Assembly (NCBI GenBank): GCA_041879295.1
Contig: CP047152.1
Span: 3,663,501 to 3,727,500, forward strand
DNA length: 64,000 nt
Direction: 5' to 3'
DNA from: Pseudomonas putida
GTDB taxonomy: Bacteria; Pseudomonadota; Gammaproteobacteria; Pseudomonadales; Pseudomonadaceae
Below, piece by piece: positions 54,173 to 62,266 of the stretch. Positions within the stretch are counted from its first letter, which is position 1, and each line of letters opens with the position of its first letter. The position numbers and the translations under genes are program-made. The notes beneath the pieces were generated by a model, which saw only the letters and a program-made list of their open reading frames with translations, ran no database searches and was not told the DNA's origin.

Positions 54173-54511
54173 CTACGGACAGCAGAGCGAAACCAGACCT
54201 TTGGTTCGCTGGAGCAGACCCTCCAGACGCTCGACGATCGCCTCGCCATTTACTTCATAGAACACCTGCCTGCCCACCTTGGTAGCCTTCACGATCTTGG
54301 CGTCATGCAATACCTGCAGGTGCCTGGAGATCACCGAGCGCTCCTGTGGCAGCTCTTTGGCGATTTCGCCGACATCAGCCCGGCCGAGCAAAAGCACGCG
54401 CTTGAAAACCGCGACTCTGGAAGGCTCGCAAAGCGCTTTGAAGAAGGCCTCGTCCAGCGACTCGATGGCGGCGTCGATGGTTTGAGCACGGAGATTTTGG
54501 TTGATCGTCAT
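54173..54511 (-). CDS. arsR: ArsR-family repressor with a C-terminal CC pair
   Basis: 112 aa from the ATG at 54511, next to the operator; the frame runs on to 54709 but that would cross into the arsC promoter. Winged helix at ~20-95 (FFKALCEPSRVAVFKRVLL, VGEIAKELPQERSVISRHLQVLHDAKI, shortened). It lacks the ELCVCDLC motif of classic ArsR; candidate metal ligands are Cys28 and the terminal Cys110-Cys111. It is therefore a different ArsR type from the one at 55049. Cotranscribed with arsO and divergent from the main ars operon. Confidence 0.88.
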   Translation of the reverse strand: MTINQNLRAQTIDAAIESLDEAFFKALCEPSRVAVFKRVLLLGRADVGEIAKELPQERSVISRHLQVLHDAKIVKATKVGRQVFYEVNGEAIVERLEGLLQRTKGLVSLCCP

Positions 54512-54520
54512 GCGGTCAAT

Positions 54521-54611
54521 ATATGTGCATAAACGTGCACATGTAAAGCCACCCATCATCGAGGGCTTGCGATACATTCGGAAAAGCGTATATTCGAAAA
54601 ACCATATACGC
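54521..54611. promoter_or_regulatory. Divergent ars control region
   Basis: Two separate inverted repeats lie between arsR (left) and arsC (right). The first, ATGTGCA/TGCACAT (54523-54542), is perfect and close to the arsR start. The second, GCGTATA/TATACGC (54586-54611), lies 16 bases before the arsC start and contains ATTCGAAAA, also found once as ATTCGGAAAA just upstream (direct repeat). Two repeats could serve the two different ArsR proteins. Confidence 0.65.
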
Positions 54612-54626
54612 GCAGGGTACCAAGTG

Positions 54627-55040
54627 ATGACTGGCAAGATCCGCGTCCTGTTTGTTTGCACCGCGAACGCCGCTCGCTCCCAGCTCGCCGAAGCTTTGCT
54701 CCGACACACAGACCCTATTCACTTCGAAGCCTTCAGCGCAGGTACCCAGCCTGGCCAAGTCGATCCGCGCACCTATGAAGCCCTCGAATATCTCGATATC
54801 GATACCAAGGCTCTACGCAGCAAGTCCATCGATGAGTTCGCAGGGGAGCGGTTCGACTACGTGATTACGCTGTGCGACAAGGCAGCCCATGAGTGCCTTA
54901 CGTTGCCTGCCTTCGGCGAGGTTCTGGCGTGGAACTTCGAAGACCCTGTCACCAGTGACCAACACGATGCCTTCCGACACACGCTTCACGAGATTCATGA
55001 GCGCATCAAGATGTTCGTCCTGGTGAAAACCAAACACTGA
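54627..55040 (+). CDS. arsC: Low-molecular-weight phosphatase-fold arsenate reductase, first copy
   Basis: 137 aa from the ATG at 54627. The LMW-PTP loop VLFVCTANAARS places catalytic Cys11 and Arg17 as CX5R. The fold is that of the thioredoxin-linked ArsC or of LMW phosphatases; whether it reduces arsenate or acts as a phosphatase cannot be settled. It differs from the second copy (55425) in the loop and C-terminus. First gene of the eight-gene rightward ars operon. Confidence 0.85.
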   Translation: MTGKIRVLFVCTANAARSQLAEALLRHTDPIHFEAFSAGTQPGQVDPRTYEALEYLDIDTKALRSKSIDEFAGERFDYVITLCDKAAHECLTLPAFGEVLAWNFEDPVTSDQHDAFRHTLHEIHERIKMFVLVKTKH

Positions 55041-55048
55041 GAATTGCT

Positions 55049-55405
55049 ATGACTGACTCGCTGACCCCCACCAAGGTTTTCAAATGCCTCGCCGACGAGA
55101 ACCGCATTCGGATGATGCTGCTGATCGCTCGCGAGGAAGAACTCTGCGTCTGTGAACTGACCTGCGCGCTGGAAGAAAGCCAGCCCAAGGTTTCTCGCCA
55201 CCTGGCGCAACTGCGCACCTGTGACCTGCTGGAAGACCGCCGTCAGGGCCAGTGGGTTTATTACCGGCTGCATCCATCGCTTCCCGCCTGGGTACGTGAG
55301 GTCCTGGCGACGACGCTGGAAGCCAACCGCGAATGGCTAAGTACTAGCACCAAACGACTGGACACCATGGGTGACCGCCCTCAACGCGTCGCCTCCTGCT
55401 GCTGA
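55049..55405 (+). CDS. arsR: Classic ArsR arsenite-responsive repressor
   Basis: 118 aa. The ELCVCELTC segment carries Cys33, Cys35 and Cys39, the canonical As(III) site in the DNA-recognition region. Winged helix ALEESQPKVSRHLAQLRTCDLLEDRR (shortened). Ends in Cys117-Cys118. Lies 8 bases after the first arsC and 19 before the second. Its presence next to another ArsR of different sensor type means the island has two metalloid switches. Confidence 0.94.
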   Translation: MTDSLTPTKVFKCLADENRIRMMLLIAREEELCVCELTCALEESQPKVSRHLAQLRTCDLLEDRRQGQWVYYRLHPSLPAWVREVLATTLEANREWLSTSTKRLDTMGDRPQRVASCC

Positions 55406-55424
55406 TCATTGCCGAGAAAACCCG

Positions 55425-55895
55425 ATGAAAGTTCTGTTCCTCTGCACCGCCAATAGCTGCCGCAGCATCCTCTCCGAGGCTGTTTTCAATCATCTGGCCC
55501 CGGCCGGCATGAAGGCCTACAGCGCCGGCAGCCAGCCAAAGGGTGAGGTGCACCCGCTGTCCATCACCGCGCTGCAGCGTGCCGGTATCTCCACCGAGGG
55601 CCTCAGCAGCAAGTCCAGTGACGCGCATGCCGAGCTGGCACCGGACTTTGTCATCACTGTCTGCGACAAGGCCGCTGGCGAAGCCTGCCCCGTGTTCTTC
55701 GGACCAGCAGTGAAAGCCCACTGGGGACTTTCTGACCCTTCGGATTTGCACGGTAGTGCCGCCGAGCTGGACGCGGCATTCGACAACACGCTTGAGCAGA
55801 TCAAGCGACGCCTCAAGGCATTCATCGCACTGCCTTTCGACCAACTGGATGCCGCGCAGCTCAAGGTCGAGCTGGCCCGCATCGGAACGCTCTGA
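55425..55895 (+). CDS. arsC: Arsenate reductase, second LMW-phosphatase-type copy
   Basis: 156 aa from the ATG at 55425. Catalytic loop VLFLCTANSCRS with Cys7 and Arg13, and further cysteines in FVITVCDKAAGEACPVF that match the two-Cys relay of thioredoxin-linked ArsC. Reduces arsenate to arsenite for export by the Acr3 protein encoded 18 bases downstream. The complete relay makes it the more likely true ArsC of the two. Confidence 0.93.
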   Translation: MKVLFLCTANSCRSILSEAVFNHLAPAGMKAYSAGSQPKGEVHPLSITALQRAGISTEGLSSKSSDAHAELAPDFVITVCDKAAGEACPVFFGPAVKAHWGLSDPSDLHGSAAELDAAFDNTLEQIKRRLKAFIALPFDQLDAAQLKVELARIGTL

Positions 55896-55913
55896 CGTTT
55901 AGGGAGATCCACC

Positions 55914-56975
55914 ATGAGCAAAAGCCGACTTTCATTCCTAGACCGCTACCTGACGGTCTGGATCTTTCTGGCCATGGGCCTGGGCATTGGTCTGGGCAGC
56001 CTGTTCCAGGGATTGCCTGCGTGGCTGAATAGCCTGTCGGTAGGCTCGACAAACATCCCCATCGCCATTGGCCTCATCGTCATGATGTACCCACCTCTGG
56101 CGAAGGTGAAATACGAGGAGTTGCCGCAAGTCTTCAAGGACAAGCGCATCCTTGCCCTGTCGCTGATCCAGAACTGGGTGATCGGCCCGGTCCTGATGTT
56201 CGGGCTAGCCGTTGTCTTCCTTTCCGACAAGCCTGAGTACATGACCGGCCTGATCCTCATCGGCCTGGCACGCTGCATCGCCATGGTGCTGGTGTGGAAC
56301 CAGATCGCCGGTGGCAACAACCAGTACGTGGCCGGTCTGGTCGCCTTCAACAGCATTTTCCAGATCCTGTTCTTCAGCGTGTACGCCTGGATCTTCCTGG
56401 GCCTGTTGCCGCCGCTGTTTGGCCTTGAAGGTAGCGTCATTGAGACCAGCTTCCTCGATATCGCTCAATCGGTGCTGATCTACCTGGGCATCCCGTTCCT
56501 GGCTGGTTTCCTGACCCGCAAGATTCTGATCAGCAGCAAGGGCGAGACCTGGTACCAGGAGCGCTTCATCCCGAAGATCAGCCCGCTGACCCTCGTGGCA
56601 CTGCTGCTGACCATCGTCGCCATGTTCAGCCTGAAAGGCGACATGGTGCTGCAACTGCCGCTGGATGTGCTGCGCATCGCTATCCCGCTGACCATCTACT
56701 TTGTGGTGATGTTCTTCATCAGCTTCTGGATGGGCAAGCTGCTGGAAGCTGACTACCCACGTACCACTGCGCTGGCGTTCACCGCAGCGAGCAACAACTT
56801 TGAACTGGCCATTGCCGTGGCCATCGCCACCTTCGGTCTTGCCTCGCCGGTCGCATTTGCCACCGTCATCGGGCCCTTGGTGGAAGTGCCGGTACTGATC
56901 TCCCTGGTGGGCGTGGCCTTGTGGCTCAAGCGCCGCTGGTTCGATCAGCCATCTGGCGCCTTGTCTCAGGAGTAA
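55914..56975 (+). CDS. acr3: Arsenite efflux permease Acr3
   Basis: 353 aa with ten hydrophobic helices of the BASS-like Acr3 fold. Conserved Cys121 in [14 protein letters not shown] is the residue required for arsenite transport, and [20 protein letters not shown] matches the second half-site. AGGGAGA precedes the start. Exports As(III) made by ArsC using the proton-motive force. Confidence 0.96.
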   Translation: MSKSRLSFLDRYLTVWIFLAMGLGIGLGSLFQGLPAWLNSLSVGSTNIPIAIGLIVMMYPPLAKVKYEELPQVFKDKRILALSLIQNWVIGPVLMFGLAVVFLSDKPEYMTGLILIGLARCIAMVLVWNQIAGGNNQYVAGLVAFNSIFQILFFSVYAWIFLGLLPPLFGLEGSVIETSFLDIAQSVLIYLGIPFLAGFLTRKILISSKGETWYQERFIPKISPLTLVALLLTIVAMFSLKGDMVLQLPLDVLRIAIPLTIYFVVMFFISFWMGKLLEADYPRTTALAFTAASNNFELAIAVAIATFGLASPVAFATVIGPLVEVPVLISLVGVALWLKRRWFDQPSGALSQE

Positions 56976-56978
56976 ATC

Positions 56979-57695
56979 ATGACCGAACACCACATCCCCA
57001 ATATCGACAACGATCTGGTCGACCTGCCGACAGCAGACAAGTTGGCAGTCGAGCCAAAGTCCACCCACAAGCCTCGCATTCTGCTGCTGTACGGATCGAC
57101 CCGCGAACGCTCGTTCAGCCGCCTGCTGACGGAAGAAGCGGCACGCCTGCTAGAGCACTTCGGTGCCGAGACGCGGATCTTCAATCCGACCGGGCTGCCA
57201 CTGGCGGATGACGTGCCCGATGACCACCCCATGGTCAAGGAGCTGCGCGATCTGGTGCTGTGGTCCGAAGGCATGGTCTGGTGCTCGCCGGAACGCCACG
57301 GTGCAATGACCGGCGTGTTCAAGTCGCAGATCGACTGGATTCCACTGAGCATGGGCGCCGTGCGCCCCACTCAAGGCAAAACCCTCGCGGTGATGCAGGT
57401 CTGCGGCGGCTCGCAGTCGTTCAACGTGGTCAACCAGCTGCGCGTCCTCGGCCGCTGGATGCGCATGTTCACCATCCCTAACCAGTCGTCCGTGCCGAAG
57501 GCCTACCTGGAATTTGACGAGGCGGGTCGCATGAAACCCTCTTCGTACTACGACCGTGTCGTCGACGTAATGGAGGAGTTGGTGAAGTTCACCCTGCTGC
57601 TTCGTGATCGCTCCGACTACCTGGTCGATCGCTACTCCGAACGTAAAGAGTCGGCTGAAGAACTATCCAAGCGTGTCAATCAACGATCCATTTGA
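56979..57695 (+). CDS. arsH: NADPH-dependent flavoprotein ArsH
   Basis: 238-aa flavodoxin-like reductase/oxidase. The FMN-binding phosphate loop [10 protein letters not shown] (39-48) and later stretches [21 protein letters not shown] and [20 protein letters not shown] (shortened) are typical. ArsH oxidises trivalent organoarsenicals such as methylarsenite and can reduce quinones or metals. Three bases after acr3. Confidence 0.96.
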   Translation: MTEHHIPNIDNDLVDLPTADKLAVEPKSTHKPRILLLYGSTRERSFSRLLTEEAARLLEHFGAETRIFNPTGLPLADDVPDDHPMVKELRDLVLWSEGMVWCSPERHGAMTGVFKSQIDWIPLSMGAVRPTQGKTLAVMQVCGGSQSFNVVNQLRVLGRWMRMFTIPNQSSVPKAYLEFDEAGRMKPSSYYDRVVDVMEELVKFTLLLRDRSDYLVDRYSERKESAEELSKRVNQRSI

Positions 57696-57707
57696 GGCTT
57701 TGTGAGC

Positions 57708-58211
57708 ATGCAATTGCACCCGTATTCCGTGTTGGCTAATTCCGAACTGGTCGGCCAGCTGATCTTCACTCCGTGCCCCGGTACCAAGGAGACATCGGTA
57801 TCTCAGGCTCTGGCAACGTTGCACGATGCCGGCGCGAGCGCGCTGGTAACCCTGATGCCGAGTGAAGAACTGCTGCAGAACGAGATCGATCTGCTTCCCG
57901 AGGAGTGCCAACTGCTGGGCCTCGAATGGTTCCACCTGCCGGTCGAGGACGACGAAGCGCCCGGTGAGCCGTTTGCGGCCGCCTGGGAGGCTCACCGGGA
58001 ACGCCTGAAAGAGCTGGTGATGACCGGTAAGACGATCGCCATTCACTGCAAGGGCGGCTCTGGCCGCACCGGCCTGTTTGCCGCCCGCCTGATGATCGAG
58101 TGCGGCATCCCTGTGCAGGAAGCTGTTTCCCAGGTCCAGGCCCTGCGTCCACGTGCGATCCAGAACCCTGCGCACGTTGGGTATATCAACCAGTTCAGCG
58201 ACACCCTCTGA
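57708..58211 (+). CDS. Dual-specificity/tyrosine phosphatase-like protein of the ars operon
   Basis: 167 aa from the ATG at 57708 (a GTG at 57702 is in frame). The active-site loop HCKGGSGRTG has Cys114 and Arg120 as CX5R, with an acidic loop (PVEDDEAP) that may supply the general acid. It matches the CDKN3-like branch of cysteine phosphatases. Lies between arsH and the GAPDH-arsJ pair with 12 and 32 base gaps, so it is cotranscribed. No established role; acting on a phospho- or arseno-phosphoglycerate, or as a second arsenate-handling enzyme, is only a guess. Confidence 0.85.
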   Translation: MQLHPYSVLANSELVGQLIFTPCPGTKETSVSQALATLHDAGASALVTLMPSEELLQNEIDLLPEECQLLGLEWFHLPVEDDEAPGEPFAAAWEAHRERLKELVMTGKTIAIHCKGGSGRTGLFAARLMIECGIPVQEAVSQVQALRPRAIQNPAHVGYINQFSDTL

Positions 58212-58243
58212 CCTTTCGCTAATCGCGATTCGAGAACAAGAAC

Positions 58244-59248
58244 ATGGCTATCAAAGTAGGTATCAATGGGTTTGGCCGTATTGGTCGCTTGGCGCTTCGC
58301 GCATCCTGGGACTGGCCGGAATTCGAGTTTGTGCAGATCAATGACCCGGCCGGTGACGCCGAGACCCATGCCCATCTGATCAACTTCGATTCGATCCACG
58401 GACGCTGGCACCGTGAAGCCTGCGCAGAGGGCGACGCGGTAGTGATCGAGGGCAAGCGCATCAAGGTCACCGCCAACAAGACCATCGCGGACACCGACTG
58501 GTCGGGCTGCGACCTGGTCATCGATGCCAGCGGCAAGATGAAGTCGGTAGCCGTGCTCCAGGCCTACCTGGATCAAGGCGCCAAACGTGTGGTCGTCTGC
58601 GCTCCAGTAAAGGAGAAAGGCGCACTGAACGTGGTGATGGGCGTCAACCAGCACCTGTTCGACCCGGCGCAGCATCGTATCGTCACCGCCGCTTCCTGCA
58701 CTACTAACTGCCTGGCCCCGGTGGTCAAGGTGATTCACGAGAATTTGGGCATCCGCCACGGCTCGATCACCACCATTCACGACCTCACCAATACCCAGAG
58801 CATCCTCGATACACCGCACAAGGACCTGCGTCGTGCCCGTGCCTCAGGCATGAGCCTGATCCCGACCACCACAGGCTCGGCCACCGCAATCGCCGAGATC
58901 TTCCCCGAACTGCGCGGCAAGCTGAATGGTCATGCCGTGCGTGTACCGCTGGCCAACGCCTCGCTGACCGACTGCGTGTTCGAAGTGGAACGTGAGACGA
59001 CGGCTGAAGAGGTCAACTCGCTGCTGAAAGCCGCTGCCGAAGGGCCGCTGAAGGACATTCTGGGCTACGAAGAGCGCCCCTTGGTGTCCATCGACTACCG
59101 CACCGATCCGCGGTCCTCGATCATCGATGCGCTGTCCACCCTTGTAGTCAACGGTACCCAGGTGAAGATCTACGCCTGGTACGACAACGAGTGGGGCTAC
59201 GCCAACCGTGCCGCGGAACTGGCACGCTTAGTCGGCGCAGCGGAGTAA
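58244..59248 (+). CDS. gapdh: ArsJ-associated glyceraldehyde-3-phosphate dehydrogenase
   Basis: 334 aa, GAPDH fold. NAD loop [13 protein letters not shown], catalytic Cys152 in [11 protein letters not shown] and [11 protein letters not shown] are present. In ars operons this enzyme uses arsenate in place of phosphate to form 1-arseno-3-phosphoglycerate, which ArsJ then exports and which falls apart outside the cell. Nine bases upstream of arsJ. Confidence 0.94.
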   Translation: MAIKVGINGFGRIGRLALRASWDWPEFEFVQINDPAGDAETHAHLINFDSIHGRWHREACAEGDAVVIEGKRIKVTANKTIADTDWSGCDLVIDASGKMKSVAVLQAYLDQGAKRVVVCAPVKEKGALNVVMGVNQHLFDPAQHRIVTAASCTTNCLAPVVKVIHENLGIRHGSITTIHDLTNTQSILDTPHKDLRRARASGMSLIPTTTGSATAIAEIFPELRGKLNGHAVRVPLANASLTDCVFEVERETTAEEVNSLLKAAAEGPLKDILGYEERPLVSIDYRTDPRSSIIDALSTLVVNGTQVKIYAWYDNEWGYANRAAELARLVGAAE

Positions 59249-59257
59249 ACGGCGATC

Positions 59258-60490
59258 ATGAAGGCGTTGTCAGCCCTGTCTGCGGAAGTGCGTCAGTACC
59301 TGCTGGTTACCGGCAATTACTGGGCCTTCACCCTCACCGACGGCGCATTGCGCATGTTGGTGGTACTGCACTTCCATTCGCTGGGCTACACGCCGCTGCA
59401 GATTGCGGCGCTGTTCCTGTTCTACGAAGTGTTCGGCGTGATCACCAACCTCGTGGGTGGCTACCTCGGCGCCCGCCTGGGGTTAAACCGCACCATGAAC
59501 ATCGGCCTTGGCATGCAGGTCGTCGCCCTACTGATGCTCACGGTACCAGCAGCCTCGCTGACGGTGCCGTGGGTAATGGCCGCCCAGGCGCTCTCCGGCA
59601 TCGCCAAGGACCTGAACAAGATGAGCGCCAAGAGCTCCATCAAGCTCCTGGTGCCGGACAGCCAGCAAGGCACCCTCTACAAATGGGTGGCCATCCTGAC
59701 GGGCTCGAAAAACGCGCTCAAAGGCGTGGGCTTCTTCCTCGGGGGAGCACTGCTTGCGCTGCTCGGTTTCAGCCAGGCGGTACTGGCCATGGCGGCGGTG
59801 CTGGCCCTGATTTGGATCGGCAGTCTGATCCTGCTGAAAAAGGACTTGGGCAAGGCCAAGGCCAAGCCGAAATTCCGCGACATGCTGTCCAAGAGCCGGG
59901 CCATCAACATCCTCTCCGCCGCACGGCTGTTTTTGTTTGGTGCTCGGGATGTCTGGTTCGTGGTGGCTCTGCCGGTGTACCTGAACTCTGCGTTTGGCTG
60001 GGACTTCTGGCTGGTCGGTGGCTTCTTGGCCGCATGGGTAATCGGCTACGGCATCGTCCAGTCGTTTGCCCCCCACATCACCGGCAAGAAGCGTGGTCAT
60101 GTGCCAGACGGCCGAGCAGCCTTCATCTGGGCAATCGCCCTGGCCGGGCTACCTGCGCTCATCGCCGTGGGCCTGTCGGCAGGCTGGTCAGCGCAAGTAG
60201 TGCTGCTGGGTGGGTTGATGCTGTTTGGTGTGCTATTCGCGGTGAACTCATCGCTGCACAGCTACCTGATCGTCAGCTATGCCAAGGAAGATGGGGTCTC
60301 GCTGGATGTGGGCTTTTACTACATGTCCAACGCCCTGGGTCGCCTGGTTGGTACGCTGCTCTCGGGCTGGGTATTCCAAGCCTACGGGCTGGGAGCTTGT
60401 TTATGGATTTCCTCGGCCTTCATGCTACTCGCAGCCCTGATCTCTATTGCTTTACCCAAGCACGTTGAGGTGATTGCAACGTCGCAGTAG
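59258..60490 (+). CDS. arsJ: Organoarsenical MFS efflux permease ArsJ
   Basis: 410 aa with about eleven or twelve hydrophobic helices of the MFS type (LFLFYEVFGVITNLVGGYLGARLGLN, shortened, holds helix 2 to 3). Exports 1-arseno-3-phosphoglycerate made by the GAPDH just upstream. Last gene of the ars operon; no clear terminator was seen before the copper block 80 bases on. Confidence 0.95.
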   Translation: MKALSALSAEVRQYLLVTGNYWAFTLTDGALRMLVVLHFHSLGYTPLQIAALFLFYEVFGVITNLVGGYLGARLGLNRTMNIGLGMQVVALLMLTVPAASLTVPWVMAAQALSGIAKDLNKMSAKSSIKLLVPDSQQGTLYKWVAILTGSKNALKGVGFFLGGALLALLGFSQAVLAMAAVLALIWIGSLILLKKDLGKAKAKPKFRDMLSKSRAINILSAARLFLFGARDVWFVVALPVYLNSAFGWDFWLVGGFLAAWVIGYGIVQSFAPHITGKKRGHVPDGRAAFIWAIALAGLPALIAVGLSAGWSAQVVLLGGLMLFGVLFAVNSSLHSYLIVSYAKEDGVSLDVGFYYMSNALGRLVGTLLSGWVFQAYGLGACLWISSAFMLLAALISIALPKHVEVIATSQ

Positions 60491-60524
60491 TAAACAGAAG
60501 TAATTGCGTTTTTCTTAAGTAAAG

Positions 60525-60542
60525 GCGCAGTTAATGCTGCGC
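60525..60542. promoter_or_regulatory. Inverted repeat before the copper/silver operon
   Basis: GCGCAG-TTAATG-CTGCGC, perfect, 28 bases before the first gene of the efflux operon. It could bind a regulator or end arsJ transcription; no T run follows. Confidence 0.4.
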
Positions 60543-60569
60543 TAACCAATATCACCTAAACTCGCCCCT

Positions 60570-60920
60570 ATGATCCGCATCCTGCGACTGTTCACTATCC
60601 TGATGCTCGTACTTTCGCTTCCTCTCAACGGGATGGCGGGAGTCGACTCAGCCATCGAGCCTTGCCCCATGCAAACCATGGGCATGCAGATGATGGCAGG
60701 GATGGAGCACGACTGCTGTCAGGACCAGGATCAGGGGAAAACCTCTCAGCACGCCAACAAGGCCTGCAAAATCGGCCAGGAATGCAGGACCGCAAGCACA
60801 TTGCAGGTCAGCATGCTCGAGCCCGCGCTCACCTTCTCGACTCCCCGCCCTGTCGATACCTATGGCGAAGGCCTTCTGACCAGGCCCCCCCCCGATCATT
60901 GGCGTCCTCCCCGCACCTGA
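60570..60920 (+). CDS. Small exported Met/His/Cys-rich protein of the metal efflux operon
   Basis: 116 aa. Signal peptide at 1-23, then a metal-ligand-rich stretch (PCPMQTMGMQMMAGMEHDCC, residues 31-50) with five to six Met, a His and three Cys, and two more Cys further on. Ends in a Pro/Arg-rich LTRPPPDHWRPPR segment, as in small CzcI/CopL-like proteins that precede heavy-metal RND operons. Probably a periplasmic copper or silver binding protein. Family identity is uncertain, composition is clear. Confidence 0.75.
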   Translation: MIRILRLFTILMLVLSLPLNGMAGVDSAIEPCPMQTMGMQMMAGMEHDCCQDQDQGKTSQHANKACKIGQECRTASTLQVSMLEPALTFSTPRPVDTYGEGLLTRPPPDHWRPPRT

Positions 60921-61009
60921 TTCCTTCGTGAACCTCACACCATTGTTCTGCCTCGGCGGCTGAACGATGACATGCGCCTGTGCGCTGGTTTTTTCGAGGA
61001 ATCATCTTC

Positions 61010-62266
61010 ATGACTCCCCTATGTTCCCATTCAGGGCGGATGCTTGCTGCCGCCCTGACACTCCTGCTGCCGGTGCTATCCGCGCAGGCGAATTCGCTCA
61101 CGCTGGACGATGCGCTGCAACTCGCCGAGCGCAACGCACCTTCGCTTCAAGCACGCCAGGAACAGGCTTCCGCAGCACGTCACTCAGTTGTGCCTGCGGG
61201 TGAATTGCCAGATCCACGATTGAATCTCGGTGTGCAGAATCTGCCCGTGGATGGCAGCGATCGATGGAGTACCAACCGAGACTTCATGACCATGCAGGTG
61301 GTCGGCCTTTCTCAGGAGGTGCCCAACCGCGACAAACGAAAAGCGCGGGTCGAAACCGCTCAGGCCACGGTCGAGCGGGCGGATGCCGAAGCGCTGTTCG
61401 AGCGTCTGAAAGTGCGTGCAGCCACGGCACAAGCCTGGATTACCGCGTACACCCTGCAACGCAAATTGCAGCAGTTCGACAATCTGTTCAACGAGAACCG
61501 CCTGCTGGCAGCGGCGGTACGTGCACGCCTGGCCGCAGGGGGCGGCGCTTCCGCCGACGCCCTGGCCCCGGGCCAGGAGGCCGCGCAGCTGGAAGAGCAG
61601 AAGGACCAACTACTGACCCAAGCCACCCAGGCCCGCGCCGCACTTAAACGCTGGATCGGACAGGATGCCGACGCATTACAAGCGCCGACGTTTCCGCAGT
61701 GGCCGGTACGCGCACCTGACTACCTGCACACCCTACACGCCCATCCGGAGTTGGCCGCCTACGGGGCCATGACCCGTGAAGCCCAAGCTCAGGTGCAGCA
61801 GGCCATCGCCGAGAAAAAGTCAGATTGGGGCTGGCAGGTTGACTACCAACGCCGCGGGCCTGAATTCAGCAACATGGTCAGCCTGCAGGTCAGTTTCCAG
61901 TTACCGCTGTTCAGCGGGTCGCGGCAGGACCCGATGATCGCCGCTCGCCAGGCCCAGGTGCGGCAACTGGAGGACGAACAGGAAGCGGCACTGCGTGAAC
62001 ACACCGCGCAGCTCGAAGCTGACCTGGCGGAATACCAACGCCTGCAAAGGGCGGTGACGCGCAGCCGCGAAACCTTGCTGCCGCTGGCCGAACAACGCGT
62101 CAGCCTGGCCTTGGCCGACTACCGGGCAGGCAAGTCGGCGCTGGAAGAGGTAGTCACAGCGCGGCGTCAGCGCATCGAGGCACGGTTACAGGATATCGAC
62201 CTGCAAGGGCAGCTAGCGGCGACCGCCGCTCGCCTGCACTTCGTATATGGAGAGGTGCGTGCATGA
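61010..62266 (+). CDS. Outer membrane efflux protein (TolC family, CusC-like)
   Basis: 418 aa from the ATG at 61010, with GAGGA 9 bases upstream; a longer frame lacks a start signal. Signal peptide 1-28 ending in LSAQA, no lipobox Cys, then two OEP repeats (coiled-coil ~35-200 and ~235-415). Forms the outer channel of the RND pump with the two genes that follow; overlaps the CusB start by 4 bases. Confidence 0.92.
   Translation: MTPLCSHSGRMLAAALTLLLPVLSAQANSLTLDDALQLAERNAPSLQARQEQASAARHSVVPAGELPDPRLNLGVQNLPVDGSDRWSTNRDFMTMQVVGLSQEVPNRDKRKARVETAQATVERADAEALFERLKVRAATAQAWITAYTLQRKLQQFDNLFNENRLLAAAVRARLAAGGGASADALAPGQEAAQLEEQKDQLLTQATQARAALKRWIGQDADALQAPTFPQWPVRAPDYLHTLHAHPELAAYGAMTREAQAQVQQAIAEKKSDWGWQVDYQRRGPEFSNMVSLQVSFQLPLFSGSRQDPMIAARQAQVRQLEDEQEAALREHTAQLEADLAEYQRLQRAVTRSRETLLPLAEQRVSLALADYRAGKSALEEVVTARRQRIEARLQDIDLQGQLAATAARLHFVYGEVRA

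Noticed and set aside
59191..60468. 425-codon open frame overlapping arsJ in another frame
   Set aside because: Arg/Gly/Pro-rich translation without hydrophobic helices; arsJ frame is clearly the coding one.
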